A stretch of 64,000 nt of DNA from Tepidibacter formicigenes DSM 15518 (GTDB lineage Bacteria > Bacillota > Clostridia > Peptostreptococcales > Peptostreptococcaceae): contig NZ_FRAE01000008.1 of NCBI RefSeq assembly GCF_900142235.1, positions 1 through 64,000 on the forward strand. Direction: 5' to 3'. The position numbers and the translations under genes were made by a program. Every line of letters starts with the position of its first letter. Position 1 is the first letter of the stretch. Shown piece after piece: positions 25,944-34,087 of the stretch. The notes under the pieces were generated by a model. That model was not told where the DNA came from. It searched no databases and saw only the letters and a program-made list of their open reading frames with translations.

Positions 25944-26138
25944 TTAACCTCCTCCTACAAAATTAATTATCTCAATTCTATCTTCTTTACTAAGCTTTCT
26001 GTGGGCATATTCACTTTTAGAAATTATATTAAGGTTTACTTCAACTACTATTGTTTCAGGATTTAAGTTAAGCTTTTTAATAAGTTCTTTAATAGTTATT
26101 CCTTCATTGAAATCCATTTTTTCACCATTAATAGTCAT
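25944..26138 (-). CDS. thiS: Sulfur-carrier protein ThiS
   Basis: 64 residues beginning MTINGEKMDF and ending IINFVGGG. The C-terminal Gly-Gly is the site of thiocarboxylate formation. It is a beta-grasp protein that delivers sulfur to ThiG. The start at 26138 has AAAGGAGGT 6-8 bases upstream. First gene of the operon; its final codons GTAGGAGGAGGT also form the ribosome binding site of thiF. Confidence 0.95.
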   Translation of the reverse strand: MTINGEKMDFNEGITIKELIKKLNLNPETIVVEVNLNIISKSEYAHRKLSKEDRIEIINFVGGG

Positions 26139-26171
26139 ATCTATACCTCCTTTCTAGATAGACTCAAAAAT

Positions 26172-26208
26172 AAAAAAGGCACAAATTCCAGAATAAGGAT
26201 TTGTGCCT
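26172..26208 (-). terminator. Expression-platform terminator of TPP riboswitch
   Basis: Stem 26177-26186/26199-26208 on the minus-strand transcript, followed by six U (A-run 26172-26177 on plus). It lies between the TPP aptamer and thiS. Confidence 0.9.
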
Positions 26209-26238
26209 GTATATTTACATACAAAAAATATGCATATC

Positions 26239-26335
26239 TACACTTCCCTACGCTGGTATTATCCAGATCAGGTTAAAGGGTTAAAGACTTTATTGGGTCT
26301 TACTCTCAGCTGGCCTTTCCAGCACCCCTAGCGAA
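26239..26335 (-). ncRNA. TPP riboswitch (THI element) controlling the thi operon
   Basis: Read on the minus strand it has the TPP aptamer blocks CTAGGGGTGCT, GGCCAGCTGAGAGT, ACCCTTTAACCTGATCTGG and TAATACCAGCGTAGGGAAGT in order. CTGAGA and the CTGATCTGGATAAT-type segments are the pyrimidine- and pyrophosphate-sensing helices. TPP binding should favour the terminator at 26172-26208 and shut off thiSFGHCE. Confidence 0.97.
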
Positions 26336-26356
26336 ATTGTATTCACTTTTAGGTTT

Positions 26357-26385
26357 ATAATAACACATGAATAAATTTTATTCAA
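26357..26385 (-). promoter_or_regulatory. Promoter for thi operon
   Basis: On the minus strand TTGAAT (26385-26380), 17 bases, TATTAT (26362-26357), a short distance upstream of the TPP aptamer. Confidence 0.7.
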
Positions 26386-26480
26386 TCATATTATTTTAAA
26401 AATTACCTAATAAAACAAAAAAGTATATTTTTATTTATAATGGAAATAATATACAAAAATTGGGTTGTAGGAGGTATTTT

Positions 26481-27125
26481 ATGAGAATTCCAAATCATAT
26501 AGGTATAATACCTGATGGAAATAGAAGATGGGCTGTTCAGCAAGGGATGACCAAAGATATGGGATATAATGAAGGATTAAATCCCGGACTTGAATTGTTC
26601 AAAGTTTGTAAAGAAATTGGTGTAAAAGAGCTTACATATTATGGATTTACAGTTGATAATACTAAAAGACCAACTGTTCAAACTAAAGCATTTACTAAAG
26701 CTTGTATAGATGCTGTTAAGATGCTTTCAAGAGAAGATGCATCATTATTAGTAGTAGGAAATACTGCTTCACCTATGTTTCCTAAAGAATTACTTCCATA
26801 TACTAAAAGAAAAGATTTTGGAAAAGGTGGAATGAGAGTTAATTTTCTAGTTAATTATGGATGGAATTGGGACCTTGGTAATCTAAATCAAAATACTTCT
26901 ATTAATAGAAGTAATATTATTAAACATTTAAATTCTTGGGATGTATCTAGAGTTGATTTAATAATCAGATGGGGAGGAAGAAGAAGATTGAGTGGATTTT
27001 TACCAGTTCAATCTATTTACTCTGATTTTTATGTTATAGATGATTACTGGCCAGATTTTAAAGCGAAGCATGTATATGATGCTATTAATTGGTATGATAA
27101 ACAGGATATAACACTTGGAGGTTAA
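26481..27125 (+). CDS. Divergent cis-prenyltransferase (undecaprenyl diphosphate synthase family)
   Basis: 214 residues, somewhat short for UppS. The N-terminal IGIIPDGNRRWA keeps the catalytic Asp and DGN-R-W motif. Near the C-terminus IIRWGGRRRLSGFLPVQSIYSDFY aligns with the family RTGGExRxSNFLLWQxxYSE block. The metal/pyrophosphate Glu of GGE is replaced by Arg. This looks like a specialised paralogue and not the housekeeping UppS; product length and activity are uncertain. The start is ATG 26481 with AGGAGG 6 bases upstream. Single gene with TATAAT at 26436-26441 (weak -35) and a strong terminator. Confidence 0.82.
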   Translation: MRIPNHIGIIPDGNRRWAVQQGMTKDMGYNEGLNPGLELFKVCKEIGVKELTYYGFTVDNTKRPTVQTKAFTKACIDAVKMLSREDASLLVVGNTASPMFPKELLPYTKRKDFGKGGMRVNFLVNYGWNWDLGNLNQNTSINRSNIIKHLNSWDVSRVDLIIRWGGRRRLSGFLPVQSIYSDFYVIDDYWPDFKAKHVYDAINWYDKQDITLGG

Positions 27126-27157
27126 GGGTATAACAAAGGTTATACCCTTATTTTTTT
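27123..27157 (+). terminator. Intrinsic terminator after cis-prenyltransferase gene
   Basis: 12-bp perfect stem 27123-27134/27139-27150, AAAG loop, eight T. Confidence 0.93.
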
Positions 27158-27180
27158 TGAAAAATAGTAATTGTTTAATA

Positions 27181-27209
27181 TTGACAAATGTATAAGTTAT
27201 AATTAAACT
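27181..27209 (+). promoter_or_regulatory. Promoter for GntR-ABC operon (TTGACA-N17-TAAACT)
   Basis: TTGACA 27181-27186, 17 bases, TAAACT 27204-27209. The start point would fall in the operator that begins at 27210. A TATAAT at 27198-27203 is too close to this -35 (11 bases) to pair with it. Confidence 0.7.
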
Positions 27210-27236
27210 AAGTGTATTAATTAAATTAATACACTT
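27210..27236. promoter_or_regulatory. Perfect inverted-repeat operator for GntR regulator
   Basis: Two perfect 13-bp arms, AAGTGTATTAATT and its complement, around a single central base (27223). It begins directly after the -10 and ends next to the RBS of the regulator gene. Location and symmetry suit a dimeric GntR/YtrA repressor that shuts off its own operon. Confidence 0.85.
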
Positions 27237-27251
27237 TAGGAGGTAAATATT

Positions 27252-27632
27252 TTGATCGATATAGATAGTAGAAGTAGTAAACCTATTTATGAACAAATAG
27301 TAGACCAAATTAAAGAAAATATTATGAAAGGTATATTAATGCATGGAGATAAGCTTCCTTCTGTAAGAGAACTTTCTTCTATGATTACAGTAAATCCAAA
27401 TACTATATCTCGGGCATATCAAGAGCTTGAAAGACAAAGATTTCTTATAAGCATAAAGGGGAGAGGAACTTATGTTTCTGATGATTATAAACCTAAAATA
27501 GATAATGAAAAATTAGAATCATTAAAAAAACAAGTTAAAAATATGATAATAGAATTTCATTATATGGGTATGAAAAAAGGTGATATTCTTGATTTAATAC
27601 AAGACCTTTATAATGAGCTTAAAAAGGAGTGA
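27252..27632 (+). CDS. GntR-family (YtrA-type) transcriptional regulator
   Basis: 126 residues. Winged helix-turn-helix with PIYEQIVDQIKENIMKG, GDKLPSVRELSSMITVNPNT and SRAYQELERQRFLISIKGRGTYV. The short C-terminal tail (about 50 residues) is the YtrA subfamily layout, with no large ligand domain. TTG 27252 is the start, AGGAGG at 27238-27243 being 8 bases away. It stands first in an operon with an ABC ATPase and permease, the arrangement of B. subtilis ytrABC, where the regulator answers to cell-wall antibiotics. The inducer here is unknown. Confidence 0.92.
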   Translation: MIDIDSRSSKPIYEQIVDQIKENIMKGILMHGDKLPSVRELSSMITVNPNTISRAYQELERQRFLISIKGRGTYVSDDYKPKIDNEKLESLKKQVKNMIIEFHYMGMKKGDILDLIQDLYNELKKE

Positions 27633-27636
27633 AAAA

Positions 27637-28533
27637 ATGATATATATTAACAACGTATATAAAAGTATAGGGAATAAGAGTGTTTTAAAAAGTATTAATT
27701 TAAAAGTACAAAAAGGAAGTATATTTGGACTAATAGGAGAAAATGGTGCAGGAAAAACAACTTTAATTAAATGTTTGACTGGGATTTATAAAGCTGATAA
27801 AGGTGAAATAAAAATAGATAATGAGGAAGTTTTTGAAAATAATAAAATAAAAGATAGAATGGGATATGTTGCAGATCAAAATAATTATTTTTCTTTTTTT
27901 AAAGTAAAAGAAATTATAAATTTTTATAAAGATACATATTCGAATTTTTCTATTGACAGATTTAGAAAACTTAATAATATATTTAAAATATTTGAAAATA
28001 AAAGAATAAAAGATTTATCAAAAGGTATGAAGATGCAGCTTTCTCTAATGTTGAATTTAAGTATAAATGCAAAAGTTTTAATATTAGATGAACCTACATC
28101 TGGACTTGATGTGATTGTTAAAAAGAAATTTACTAATATTCTACTTGAGGAAGTAGAAAAAAATAACACAACTATATTTATATCTTCTCATAATTTAGGT
28201 GATTTAGAAAGAATTTGTGATAATATAGCAATTATAAATAGAGGAGAGATAAAGTATGTAAATTCAATTGAAAATATGAAGAAAAATATTAAGAAGCTAC
28301 AAGTATTATTTAATGGTAAAGTACCAGAAGAAATTCATTCATGGAAAGAAATAATGTATATTAAGAATATAGGAAGAATTAATTATATTATTACAAAAAA
28401 CTATTCTAAAAAACTAGAGGATAATTTGATAAATATGGGAGCTCAATTTGTTGAAGAAATAGATTTAGGTTTAGAAGAAATGTTTATATATTCTGTAGGG
28501 GAGGAATTAGATAGTGAAAAATGTATGTCCTAA
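27637..28533 (+). CDS. ABC transporter ATP-binding protein (Ytr/Bcr type)
   Basis: 298 residues, single ABC cassette: Walker A GENGAGKTT (about 37-45), signature LSKGMKMQLSLMLNL, Walker B VLILDEPTSGLD, switch His in ISSHNL. A C-terminal ~80-residue extension follows. ATG 27637 is preferred to ATG 27613 because AGGAG at 27625-27629 is 7 bases before it. Four bases after the GntR stop and overlapping the permease by 20 bases. Probably an exporter or cell-envelope stress pump; substrate unknown. Confidence 0.9.
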   Translation: MIYINNVYKSIGNKSVLKSINLKVQKGSIFGLIGENGAGKTTLIKCLTGIYKADKGEIKIDNEEVFENNKIKDRMGYVADQNNYFSFFKVKEIINFYKDTYSNFSIDRFRKLNNIFKIFENKRIKDLSKGMKMQLSLMLNLSINAKVLILDEPTSGLDVIVKKKFTNILLEEVEKNNTTIFISSHNLGDLERICDNIAIINRGEIKYVNSIENMKKNIKKLQVLFNGKVPEEIHSWKEIMYIKNIGRINYIITKNYSKKLEDNLINMGAQFVEEIDLGLEEMFIYSVGEELDSEKCMS

Positions 28534-29569
28534 AGCACTATTTTTTAAAGAGTGGAGAAGCGCTAAATGGATGACTATGTTTATGACTTTTATGTTATTT
28601 ATGTTTCAAATTATGTATGTATTTAATGAATTAAGTAATTTAAAATGGCTGGCTAAGAGAAAGGGCATAAATTCAATAGAATATAAAAGAGAACTTATTG
28701 GTTGGTTTAATGAAGCTTTAATGGAAAATAATATTCAATTAGTTGTTGTATTTACAATTATTGTACTTGTTATTATATTATTTCAAAGTGAAAGAAAAAA
28801 TGAAACATACTCACTAATTGCATCAATGCCATTTAAAAGAGAAGAAATAATAAAGACTAAGTGGGTAGTAGGAAGTTTAAGTGTTTTCATTTCATTTTTT
28901 ATAACTTTTATTATGTTATCTGTATTTTATTTTTTAAATACAGAATTTATAAAAAATTCTTACAATATAGTTTTAAAGTGGACTTTAATTAATATATTAA
29001 CCTATATAGCTATATTTACTATTCTTTTGTTTGGACAAACTTTTATAGGGCAAAATATTGTAGGAGGCATAGTTTCGAGTATTTCTCTTATAGTTCCTTT
29101 TGGAGCAATTAGTATGATAGAAGAAATTGTTGCAATTAATATGAATTTAAATGGGAATCATAAATTTATAATAGGTATAGATAAGTTTGCTAAATATCTT
29201 AACATATATGGTATAAATTCGGCAGAATATGTTTTAGTTGATAAAGGAGCTAGTTATTATGTATACAACAATTATTTTATTAAGTTAGGAGTATTAGTTA
29301 TTTTAATAACAATATTTTATAATTTAGCAGTTTATACATATAAGAAAAATAAATTTGAAAATAATGGTAACATAATAATGTTTTCCTTTTTTGAACCAGT
29401 GTTTAAATGGGGAATTACAATATGCTCGGGTCTTTTTCTTGCATTTATAACTATGAATATAATATATGGGTTTGAACAAAATAAGATTATTATAGATATA
29501 TTTTTAGTTATAGGATGTGTAATTGGATATTTTATATCAGATAAAATGGTTTTAATATTCTCTAAATAA
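28514..29569 (+). CDS. ABC-2 type transporter permease
   Basis: 351-residue membrane protein with about seven hydrophobic segments after a short cytosolic N-terminus (KALFFKEWRSAKWM). The large soluble loop near the N-terminus and the KREEIIKTKW segment are typical of ABC-2 permeases paired with YtrB-like ATPases. GTG 28514 follows GGGGAGG by 9 bases and overlaps the ATPase gene. No clear terminator was seen after it. Confidence 0.85.
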   Translation: MKNVCPKALFFKEWRSAKWMTMFMTFMLFMFQIMYVFNELSNLKWLAKRKGINSIEYKRELIGWFNEALMENNIQLVVVFTIIVLVIILFQSERKNETYSLIASMPFKREEIIKTKWVVGSLSVFISFFITFIMLSVFYFLNTEFIKNSYNIVLKWTLINILTYIAIFTILLFGQTFIGQNIVGGIVSSISLIVPFGAISMIEEIVAINMNLNGNHKFIIGIDKFAKYLNIYGINSAEYVLVDKGASYYVYNNYFIKLGVLVILITIFYNLAVYTYKKNKFENNGNIIMFSFFEPVFKWGITICSGLFLAFITMNIIYGFEQNKIIIDIFLVIGCVIGYFISDKMVLIFSK

Positions 29570-29668
29570 GTATTTTTAATCAATTTTATTGTAATTTTTT
29601 CTGGGATTGGGATATTTTGATGAAAAATAGTAAATAATAAACTGTAAAAACAAAATTTTACATAGTGT

Positions 29669-29709
29669 ATACATTTACAATGTATTTATATACAAAGTTT
29701 TGCTATAAT
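29669..29709 (+). promoter_or_regulatory. Extended -10 promoter with overlapping inverted repeat
   Basis: TGCTATAAT (29701-29709) is an extended -10 with no good -35. A perfect 7-bp inverted repeat, ATACATT-TAC-AATGTAT (29669-29685), occupies the -35 region and could be an operator for the next gene. Confidence 0.55.
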
Positions 29710-29781
29710 ATATTATATGTTAAAGTTTATACAATAAACTCATAATTAATCAAAAAATAAACTTATCGGGGGTGTTGATAA

Positions 29782-30870
29782 ATGGGTTTTGAATTACCAA
29801 AGTATATAGAGCCTAATTTTGAGCAGGAGTTTTTAAAATCAGCTCCAAATGTAAAAACAGAAGAAGTTGTAAAAGAAGGAGTTGCTCCTGAGAATTATCA
29901 CGGGACTACAATATTTCCTGAATATTTCAAAATAGATGGAAAATGGGTTTTAGCTAAAGAAAGCAGAATGGATAGTGTTGTTGTTGTAAAAGATAATAAT
30001 GAGGTAGAAGTTAAGGAATTTAGAAACTTAAAAGTAGGAGAAAAGGTTGTAGTTGGCAGAACAGAAGATGCAAGTGAAGGGATTTATGTTTATAATGGCG
30101 GATTTGTAGGAGAAGAAGAGATAGATGAAACTTTTGCATTTAGAAGTGGAAGATCAAGAGAAACTGCATATTCTAAAGATTATGATGATTTATATGAAGT
30201 ATTAAGACGTGAAAAAGAACATGGATATATAGTTTGGGTTTTAGGTCCTGCAGCTGTATTTGATAAAGATGCAAGAGAAGCCATGGCGGCACTTATAGAT
30301 AATGGATATGTTCATGCATTTTTAGGTGGAAATGCAGTAGCAACACATGATTTAGAAGCAGCAACAATAGGAACTGCCCTTGGACAAGATATATATACTC
30401 AAAAATCAATGAAGGATGGACACTATAATCACTTAGATTTATTAAATAAAGCAAGAAGAGCAGGATCAATAGAAAGGCTTATAGAAGAAGAAAATATAAC
30501 AGATGGAATAATTCATGCTTGCGTTAAAAATGATGTACCTATAGTATTAGGTGGATCTATAAGAGATGATGGACCACTACCAATAGTAATATCCGATGTA
30601 TATAAAGCTCAAAATGAAATGAGAAAACATACAAGAAAAGCTACAACGGTCATATGTCTTGCAACACAACTTCATTCAATAGCAACAGGTAATATGACTC
30701 CTTCTTATACAGTTGTTAATGGAGAAGTAAGACCTGTATTTATTTATAGTGTTGATGTTTCTGAATTTGCAGTAAATAAATTAAGAGATAGAGGGACTTT
30801 AGAAGTTAAAACAATAGTTACAAATGTACAAGATTTTTTAGTTAATTTAAAAAATAATTTAACAAAATAA
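29782..30870 (+). CDS. TIGR00300-type LOR/SDH-domain protein (ornithine cyclodeaminase-like family)
   Basis: 362 residues. The N-terminal ~100 residues (ESRMDSVVVVKDNNEVEVKE) form the LOR/SDH conserved domain. The rest (VWVLGPAAVFDKDAREAMAA, FLGGNAVATHDLE, PIVLGGSIRDDGPLP) resembles the C-terminal domain of archaeal/cyanobacterial TIGR00300 proteins, some described as ornithine cyclodeaminase. The guanidine-handling domain of the long ArgZ/AgrE fusions is absent. Substrate not assigned; a role in amino-acid metabolism is plausible. Monocistronic, ATG 29782 after GGGGGTG. Confidence 0.78.
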   Translation: MGFELPKYIEPNFEQEFLKSAPNVKTEEVVKEGVAPENYHGTTIFPEYFKIDGKWVLAKESRMDSVVVVKDNNEVEVKEFRNLKVGEKVVVGRTEDASEGIYVYNGGFVGEEEIDETFAFRSGRSRETAYSKDYDDLYEVLRREKEHGYIVWVLGPAAVFDKDAREAMAALIDNGYVHAFLGGNAVATHDLEAATIGTALGQDIYTQKSMKDGHYNHLDLLNKARRAGSIERLIEEENITDGIIHACVKNDVPIVLGGSIRDDGPLPIVISDVYKAQNEMRKHTRKATTVICLATQLHSIATGNMTPSYTVVNGEVRPVFIYSVDVSEFAVNKLRDRGTLEVKTIVTNVQDFLVNLKNNLTK

Positions 30871-30871
30871 T

Positions 30872-30914
30872 AAAAAAGTCTTTATTCTAAAGATTTTACA
30901 ATGTAGACTTTTTT
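30872..30914 (+). terminator. Terminator formed with the edge of repeat copy C
   Basis: AAAAAAGTCT (30872-30881) pairs with AGACTTTTTT (30905-30914). The right arm is shared with the first bases of repeat C. Confidence 0.6.
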
Positions 30915-31027
30915 AAAATTTCATGGCGCCAACGAATTCTAACGAATTCCGTTGCTTAAAACTCATAACGGAATTTATATTTATCCACAATTTAAATAGG
31001 AATATAATTTCCTATTCGTTATAAAAA
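30903..31027 (-). repeat. Dispersed intergenic structured element, copy C
   Basis: 125 bases matching copy D (43777-43901) at all but one position (30943). Read on the minus strand it aligns with the 5' and central part of copies A/B. GAATTCCGTT (30944-30953) can pair either with AACGAATTC (30931-30939) or AACGGAATT (30967-30975). It contains TTATCCACA at 30981-30989. The gap 30871-31245 otherwise holds two terminators and a TATAAT at 31166-31171. Confidence 0.88.
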
Positions 31028-31045
31028 ATTTATATTTAATAATAT

Positions 31046-31083
31046 AAAACTCATGGTTAGTATTTTTCATAACCATGAGTTTT
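31046..31083 (+). terminator. Strong hairpin upstream of ktrB
   Basis: 14-bp perfect stem 31046-31059/31070-31083 with 10-base loop, T-rich end. It may terminate transcription from the preceding gene. Confidence 0.7.
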
Positions 31084-31245
31084 GTTCTGATTAATTATAA
31101 TAAAAATTTATATGTTTATATTTAAAATTTTACCATTTAGTGTTTTAGTATTTTACTTTGTGTTATATAATCTTATTTATGAGTTAATGTAATAATATAA
31201 CAGGAAAGTAGGGAAGATATTTGTATTAAATAAAGAGGTGATAAA

Positions 31246-32595
31246 ATGTTAGGAAAATATATTCAAAAAAAGAATAGGTTGTCTCCTGCTCAGTTTATAG
31301 TATTAGGATTTGCAGGTATAATATTGTTAGGAGCATTACTTCTTAACCTACCTATAGCATCTCAAGATGGAAAAAGTGTAGGTTTTATAAATGCTTTATT
31401 TACATCAACTTCTGCAGTTTGTGTTACAGGACTTGTAGCAGTAGACACAGGTACTTATTGGACTACATTTGGAAAAGTTATAATAATAACATTAATACAA
31501 GTTGGAGGGCTTGGATTTATGTCCATAGCTACTTTATTTGCAATGCTTATAGGTAAAAAAATATATTTACATCAGAGACTTTTAATACAGGAAGCATTAA
31601 ATCAATATGATTTATCTGGACTTGTAAGACTTACAAGACATATACTTATAGGAACATTTATAATAGAGGGAATAGGTGCTATTATTTTATCAATGGTATT
31701 TATACCAGAAATGGGATTTTTAAAAGGACTAGGATACGGTGCTTTTCATTCAATATCAGCATTTTGTAATGCTGGATTTGATTTGATGGGTAACTTTAGT
31801 TCTTTGACTTCATATACTGAAAATATTGTAGTAAATATTGTGATAATGACCCTAATAATTCTAGGAGGATTAGGATTTTCGGTTATGTTTGATATTATAA
31901 AAAAGAAAAATTTTTCAAAACTTAGTTTACATTCAAAAATAGTTATAGTTATGAGCTCTTTTTTAATATTAAGTGGATTTGTATTATTTTTTGCAATGGA
32001 ATATAGTAACCCAAAAACTCTGGGGAATCTTTCTTTTAAGGGGAAAATACTTGGAGCATTATTCCAATCAGTAACTACAAGAACAGCAGGCTTTAATACT
32101 ATAGATTTAGCAGCTATGAAGGATAGTTCTAAGTTTTTAACTATAATATTTATGTTTATTGGTGGTTCTCCAGCGTCAACAGCAGGAGGTATAAAAACAT
32201 CTACGATAGGAGTTTTAATACTTGCAGTTATAACTTTTATAAGAGGAAAAGAAGACGTAGAAGCATTTGGAAGAAGAATTTCTTATTCTGTTGTAAACAA
32301 ATCTTTAGGAGTAATAGCTATAGGATTAAGTGTTGTAATATTTATGACTATAACCTTAAGTTTGACTGAAATAAAATTTAATTTTCTTGATACATTATTT
32401 GAATCAGTATCAGCCTTTGGAACAGTAGGATTAAGTCTAGCTGGTAGTCCTAATTTATCATTAATAGGTAAAATTTTAATAGCACTATCTATGTTTGCAG
32501 GAAGAGTAGGGGCTCTTACAATATTGTTTGCTCTTTCAAATAGAAAGCAAAAGAATTTAATTAAATATCCAGAAGATAAGGTAATTGTAGGGTAG
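31246..32595 (+). CDS. ktrB: KtrB/TrkH-type potassium channel subunit
   Basis: 449-residue membrane protein, the length of KtrB. The four selectivity-filter regions are recognisable: TSTSAVCVTGL, SISAFCNAGFD, TTRTAGFNT and SVSAFGTVGLS, each with the key Gly. It mediates K+ uptake together with the RCK protein encoded 14 bases downstream. GAGGTGAT precedes ATG 31246. K+-driven regulation (such as a c-di-AMP riboswitch) was looked for upstream and not seen. Confidence 0.93.
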   Translation: MLGKYIQKKNRLSPAQFIVLGFAGIILLGALLLNLPIASQDGKSVGFINALFTSTSAVCVTGLVAVDTGTYWTTFGKVIIITLIQVGGLGFMSIATLFAMLIGKKIYLHQRLLIQEALNQYDLSGLVRLTRHILIGTFIIEGIGAIILSMVFIPEMGFLKGLGYGAFHSISAFCNAGFDLMGNFSSLTSYTENIVVNIVIMTLIILGGLGFSVMFDIIKKKNFSKLSLHSKIVIVMSSFLILSGFVLFFAMEYSNPKTLGNLSFKGKILGALFQSVTTRTAGFNTIDLAAMKDSSKFLTIIFMFIGGSPASTAGGIKTSTIGVLILAVITFIRGKEDVEAFGRRISYSVVNKSLGVIAIGLSVVIFMTITLSLTEIKFNFLDTLFESVSAFGTVGLSLAGSPNLSLIGKILIALSMFAGRVGALTILFALSNRKQKNLIKYPEDKVIVG

Positions 32596-32609
32596 AAAGG
32601 AGATTTATT

Positions 32610-33263
32610 ATGAAGCAATATGTAGTAATAGGATGCGGGAGATTTGGTTCTTCTGTAGCTACAACTTTATACTTATTAGGTCATGAAGTAATGGCAATAG
32701 ATACAAATTATGATATAGTGCAAGATATTTCAGATAAGGTAACTCATGCAGTTCAAGCTGATGCAACTGATGAGAATGCATTAAGATCACTTGGAATTAG
32801 AAATTTTGATACAGCTGTTATAAGTATAGGTTCAGACGTTCAATCTTCAATAATGGCAACTTTAATTGCAAAAGAATTAGGAGTAAAATATGTTCTTTGT
32901 AAGGCACAAAATGAGCTTCAAGCAAAAGTATTATATAAAATAGGAGCTGATAGAGTAGTATTTCCAGAAAGAGATATGGGAGTAAGGGTTGCTCATAATT
33001 TAGTATCTCAAAATGTACTTGACCATATAGAGCTTGATCCTAATTACTCTATTGTTGAAATAGTAACTCCTAGTAATTGGGTAGGAAAGGATTTAATAGA
33101 ATTAGACTTAAGAGCTAAATATGGAATAAATGTCATGGCTATAAAACGAGGAACAAACATAAATATATCTCCATCAGCAAATGAAAAACTAAAAATGGGA
33201 GATATATTGGTGGTAATAGGTGAAAATACTAAGATAAATCAAATAAGTAAAGAGGATAGATAA
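32610..33263 (+). CDS. ktrA: KtrA/TrkA-type RCK regulatory subunit
   Basis: 217 residues: RCK_N Rossmann fold (VIGCGRFGSSVATTL, AIDTN) followed by an RCK_C domain (LIELDLRAKYGINVMAI, GDILVVIGE). It binds ATP/ADP and gates the KtrB channel on the cytosolic side; the RCK_C part may bind c-di-AMP as in related proteins. AAAGGAG lies before ATG 32610. Clearly an operon with ktrB. Confidence 0.93.
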   Translation: MKQYVVIGCGRFGSSVATTLYLLGHEVMAIDTNYDIVQDISDKVTHAVQADATDENALRSLGIRNFDTAVISIGSDVQSSIMATLIAKELGVKYVLCKAQNELQAKVLYKIGADRVVFPERDMGVRVAHNLVSQNVLDHIELDPNYSIVEIVTPSNWVGKDLIELDLRAKYGINVMAIKRGTNINISPSANEKLKMGDILVVIGENTKINQISKEDR

Positions 33264-33265
33264 GT

Positions 33266-34066
33266 ATGATTATGGAAATAACAAGTAAGGAAAATGAAAA
33301 AATAAAATACACTAAATCTTTACTAAAAAATAAAAAAAGATTACAAGAGAAAAAATACATAGTAGAAGGATACAGAATTTTAGATCAAGCTATTCAGTGT
33401 AAAGCTGATATTGATTATGTAATTTTTAAAGATGAGTTTTTAAATAAAGAAGAACATAAAAAATTCGTAGATTTCTTAAAAAATAACAATTTTAGAATAT
33501 ATAAAACAACGAATAAACTTTTTAAAGAAATAACAGATACAGAAAAGCCACAAGGAATATTAGCTGTTATTAGATATAAAGAATATAATTTAGATGAAAT
33601 TTTAAATAATAATTCTAATTTTTTAATAATACTTGATAGAATACAAGACCCTGGAAATATGGGAACTATAGTTAGAACAGCTGACGCAGCTGGAGCTAAC
33701 GGAGTAATTCTTCTAAAAGGTTGTGTAGATATATATAATCCTAAAGTTATAAGATCTACCATGGGGTCTATATTTAATATGTCTATTATACAAGAAAATG
33801 AAGAAATTATAGATTATTTAAAAGAAAAAGGATTTAATATTGTATCTAGTTATTTAAATACAGATAATTACTATAATAATGTAGATTATGGTGATAAAGT
33901 TGCTTTAGTTATAGGTAATGAAGGAAATGGTATAAAGGATGAAATTATAGAGAAGTCTGATATATTAGTTAAAATACCTATTTATGGTAAGGCTGAGTCT
34001 TTGAATGCTGCCATGGCGTCTGGAATACTAATGTATGAGATAAAGAATAATTTGTCTTGTAAATAA
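33266..34066 (+). CDS. SpoU/TrmH-family rRNA 2'-O-methyltransferase
   Basis: 266 residues. N-terminal RNA-binding domain (MEITSKENEKIKYTKSLL), then the SPOUT catalytic part with motif 1 ILDRIQDPGNMGTIVRTADA, motif 2 ALVIGNEGNGI and motif 3 IPIYGKAESLNAAMASGI. It transfers methyl from SAM to a ribose 2'-OH, probably in 23S rRNA; the target base is not deducible. Starts 3 bases after ktrA. The pheST promoter lies over its last codons. Confidence 0.9.
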   Translation: MIMEITSKENEKIKYTKSLLKNKKRLQEKKYIVEGYRILDQAIQCKADIDYVIFKDEFLNKEEHKKFVDFLKNNNFRIYKTTNKLFKEITDTEKPQGILAVIRYKEYNLDEILNNNSNFLIILDRIQDPGNMGTIVRTADAAGANGVILLKGCVDIYNPKVIRSTMGSIFNMSIIQENEEIIDYLKEKGFNIVSSYLNTDNYYNNVDYGDKVALVIGNEGNGIKDEIIEKSDILVKIPIYGKAESLNAAMASGILMYEIKNNLSCK

Positions 34067-34085
34067 AGAAATAATATGTTATAAT
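34057..34085 (+). promoter_or_regulatory. Promoter for T-box/pheST
   Basis: TTGTAA (34057-34062), 17 bases, TATAAT (34080-34085) with TGT before it (extended -10). The -35 overlaps the end of the methyltransferase gene. Confidence 0.8.
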
Positions 34086-34087
34086 GC

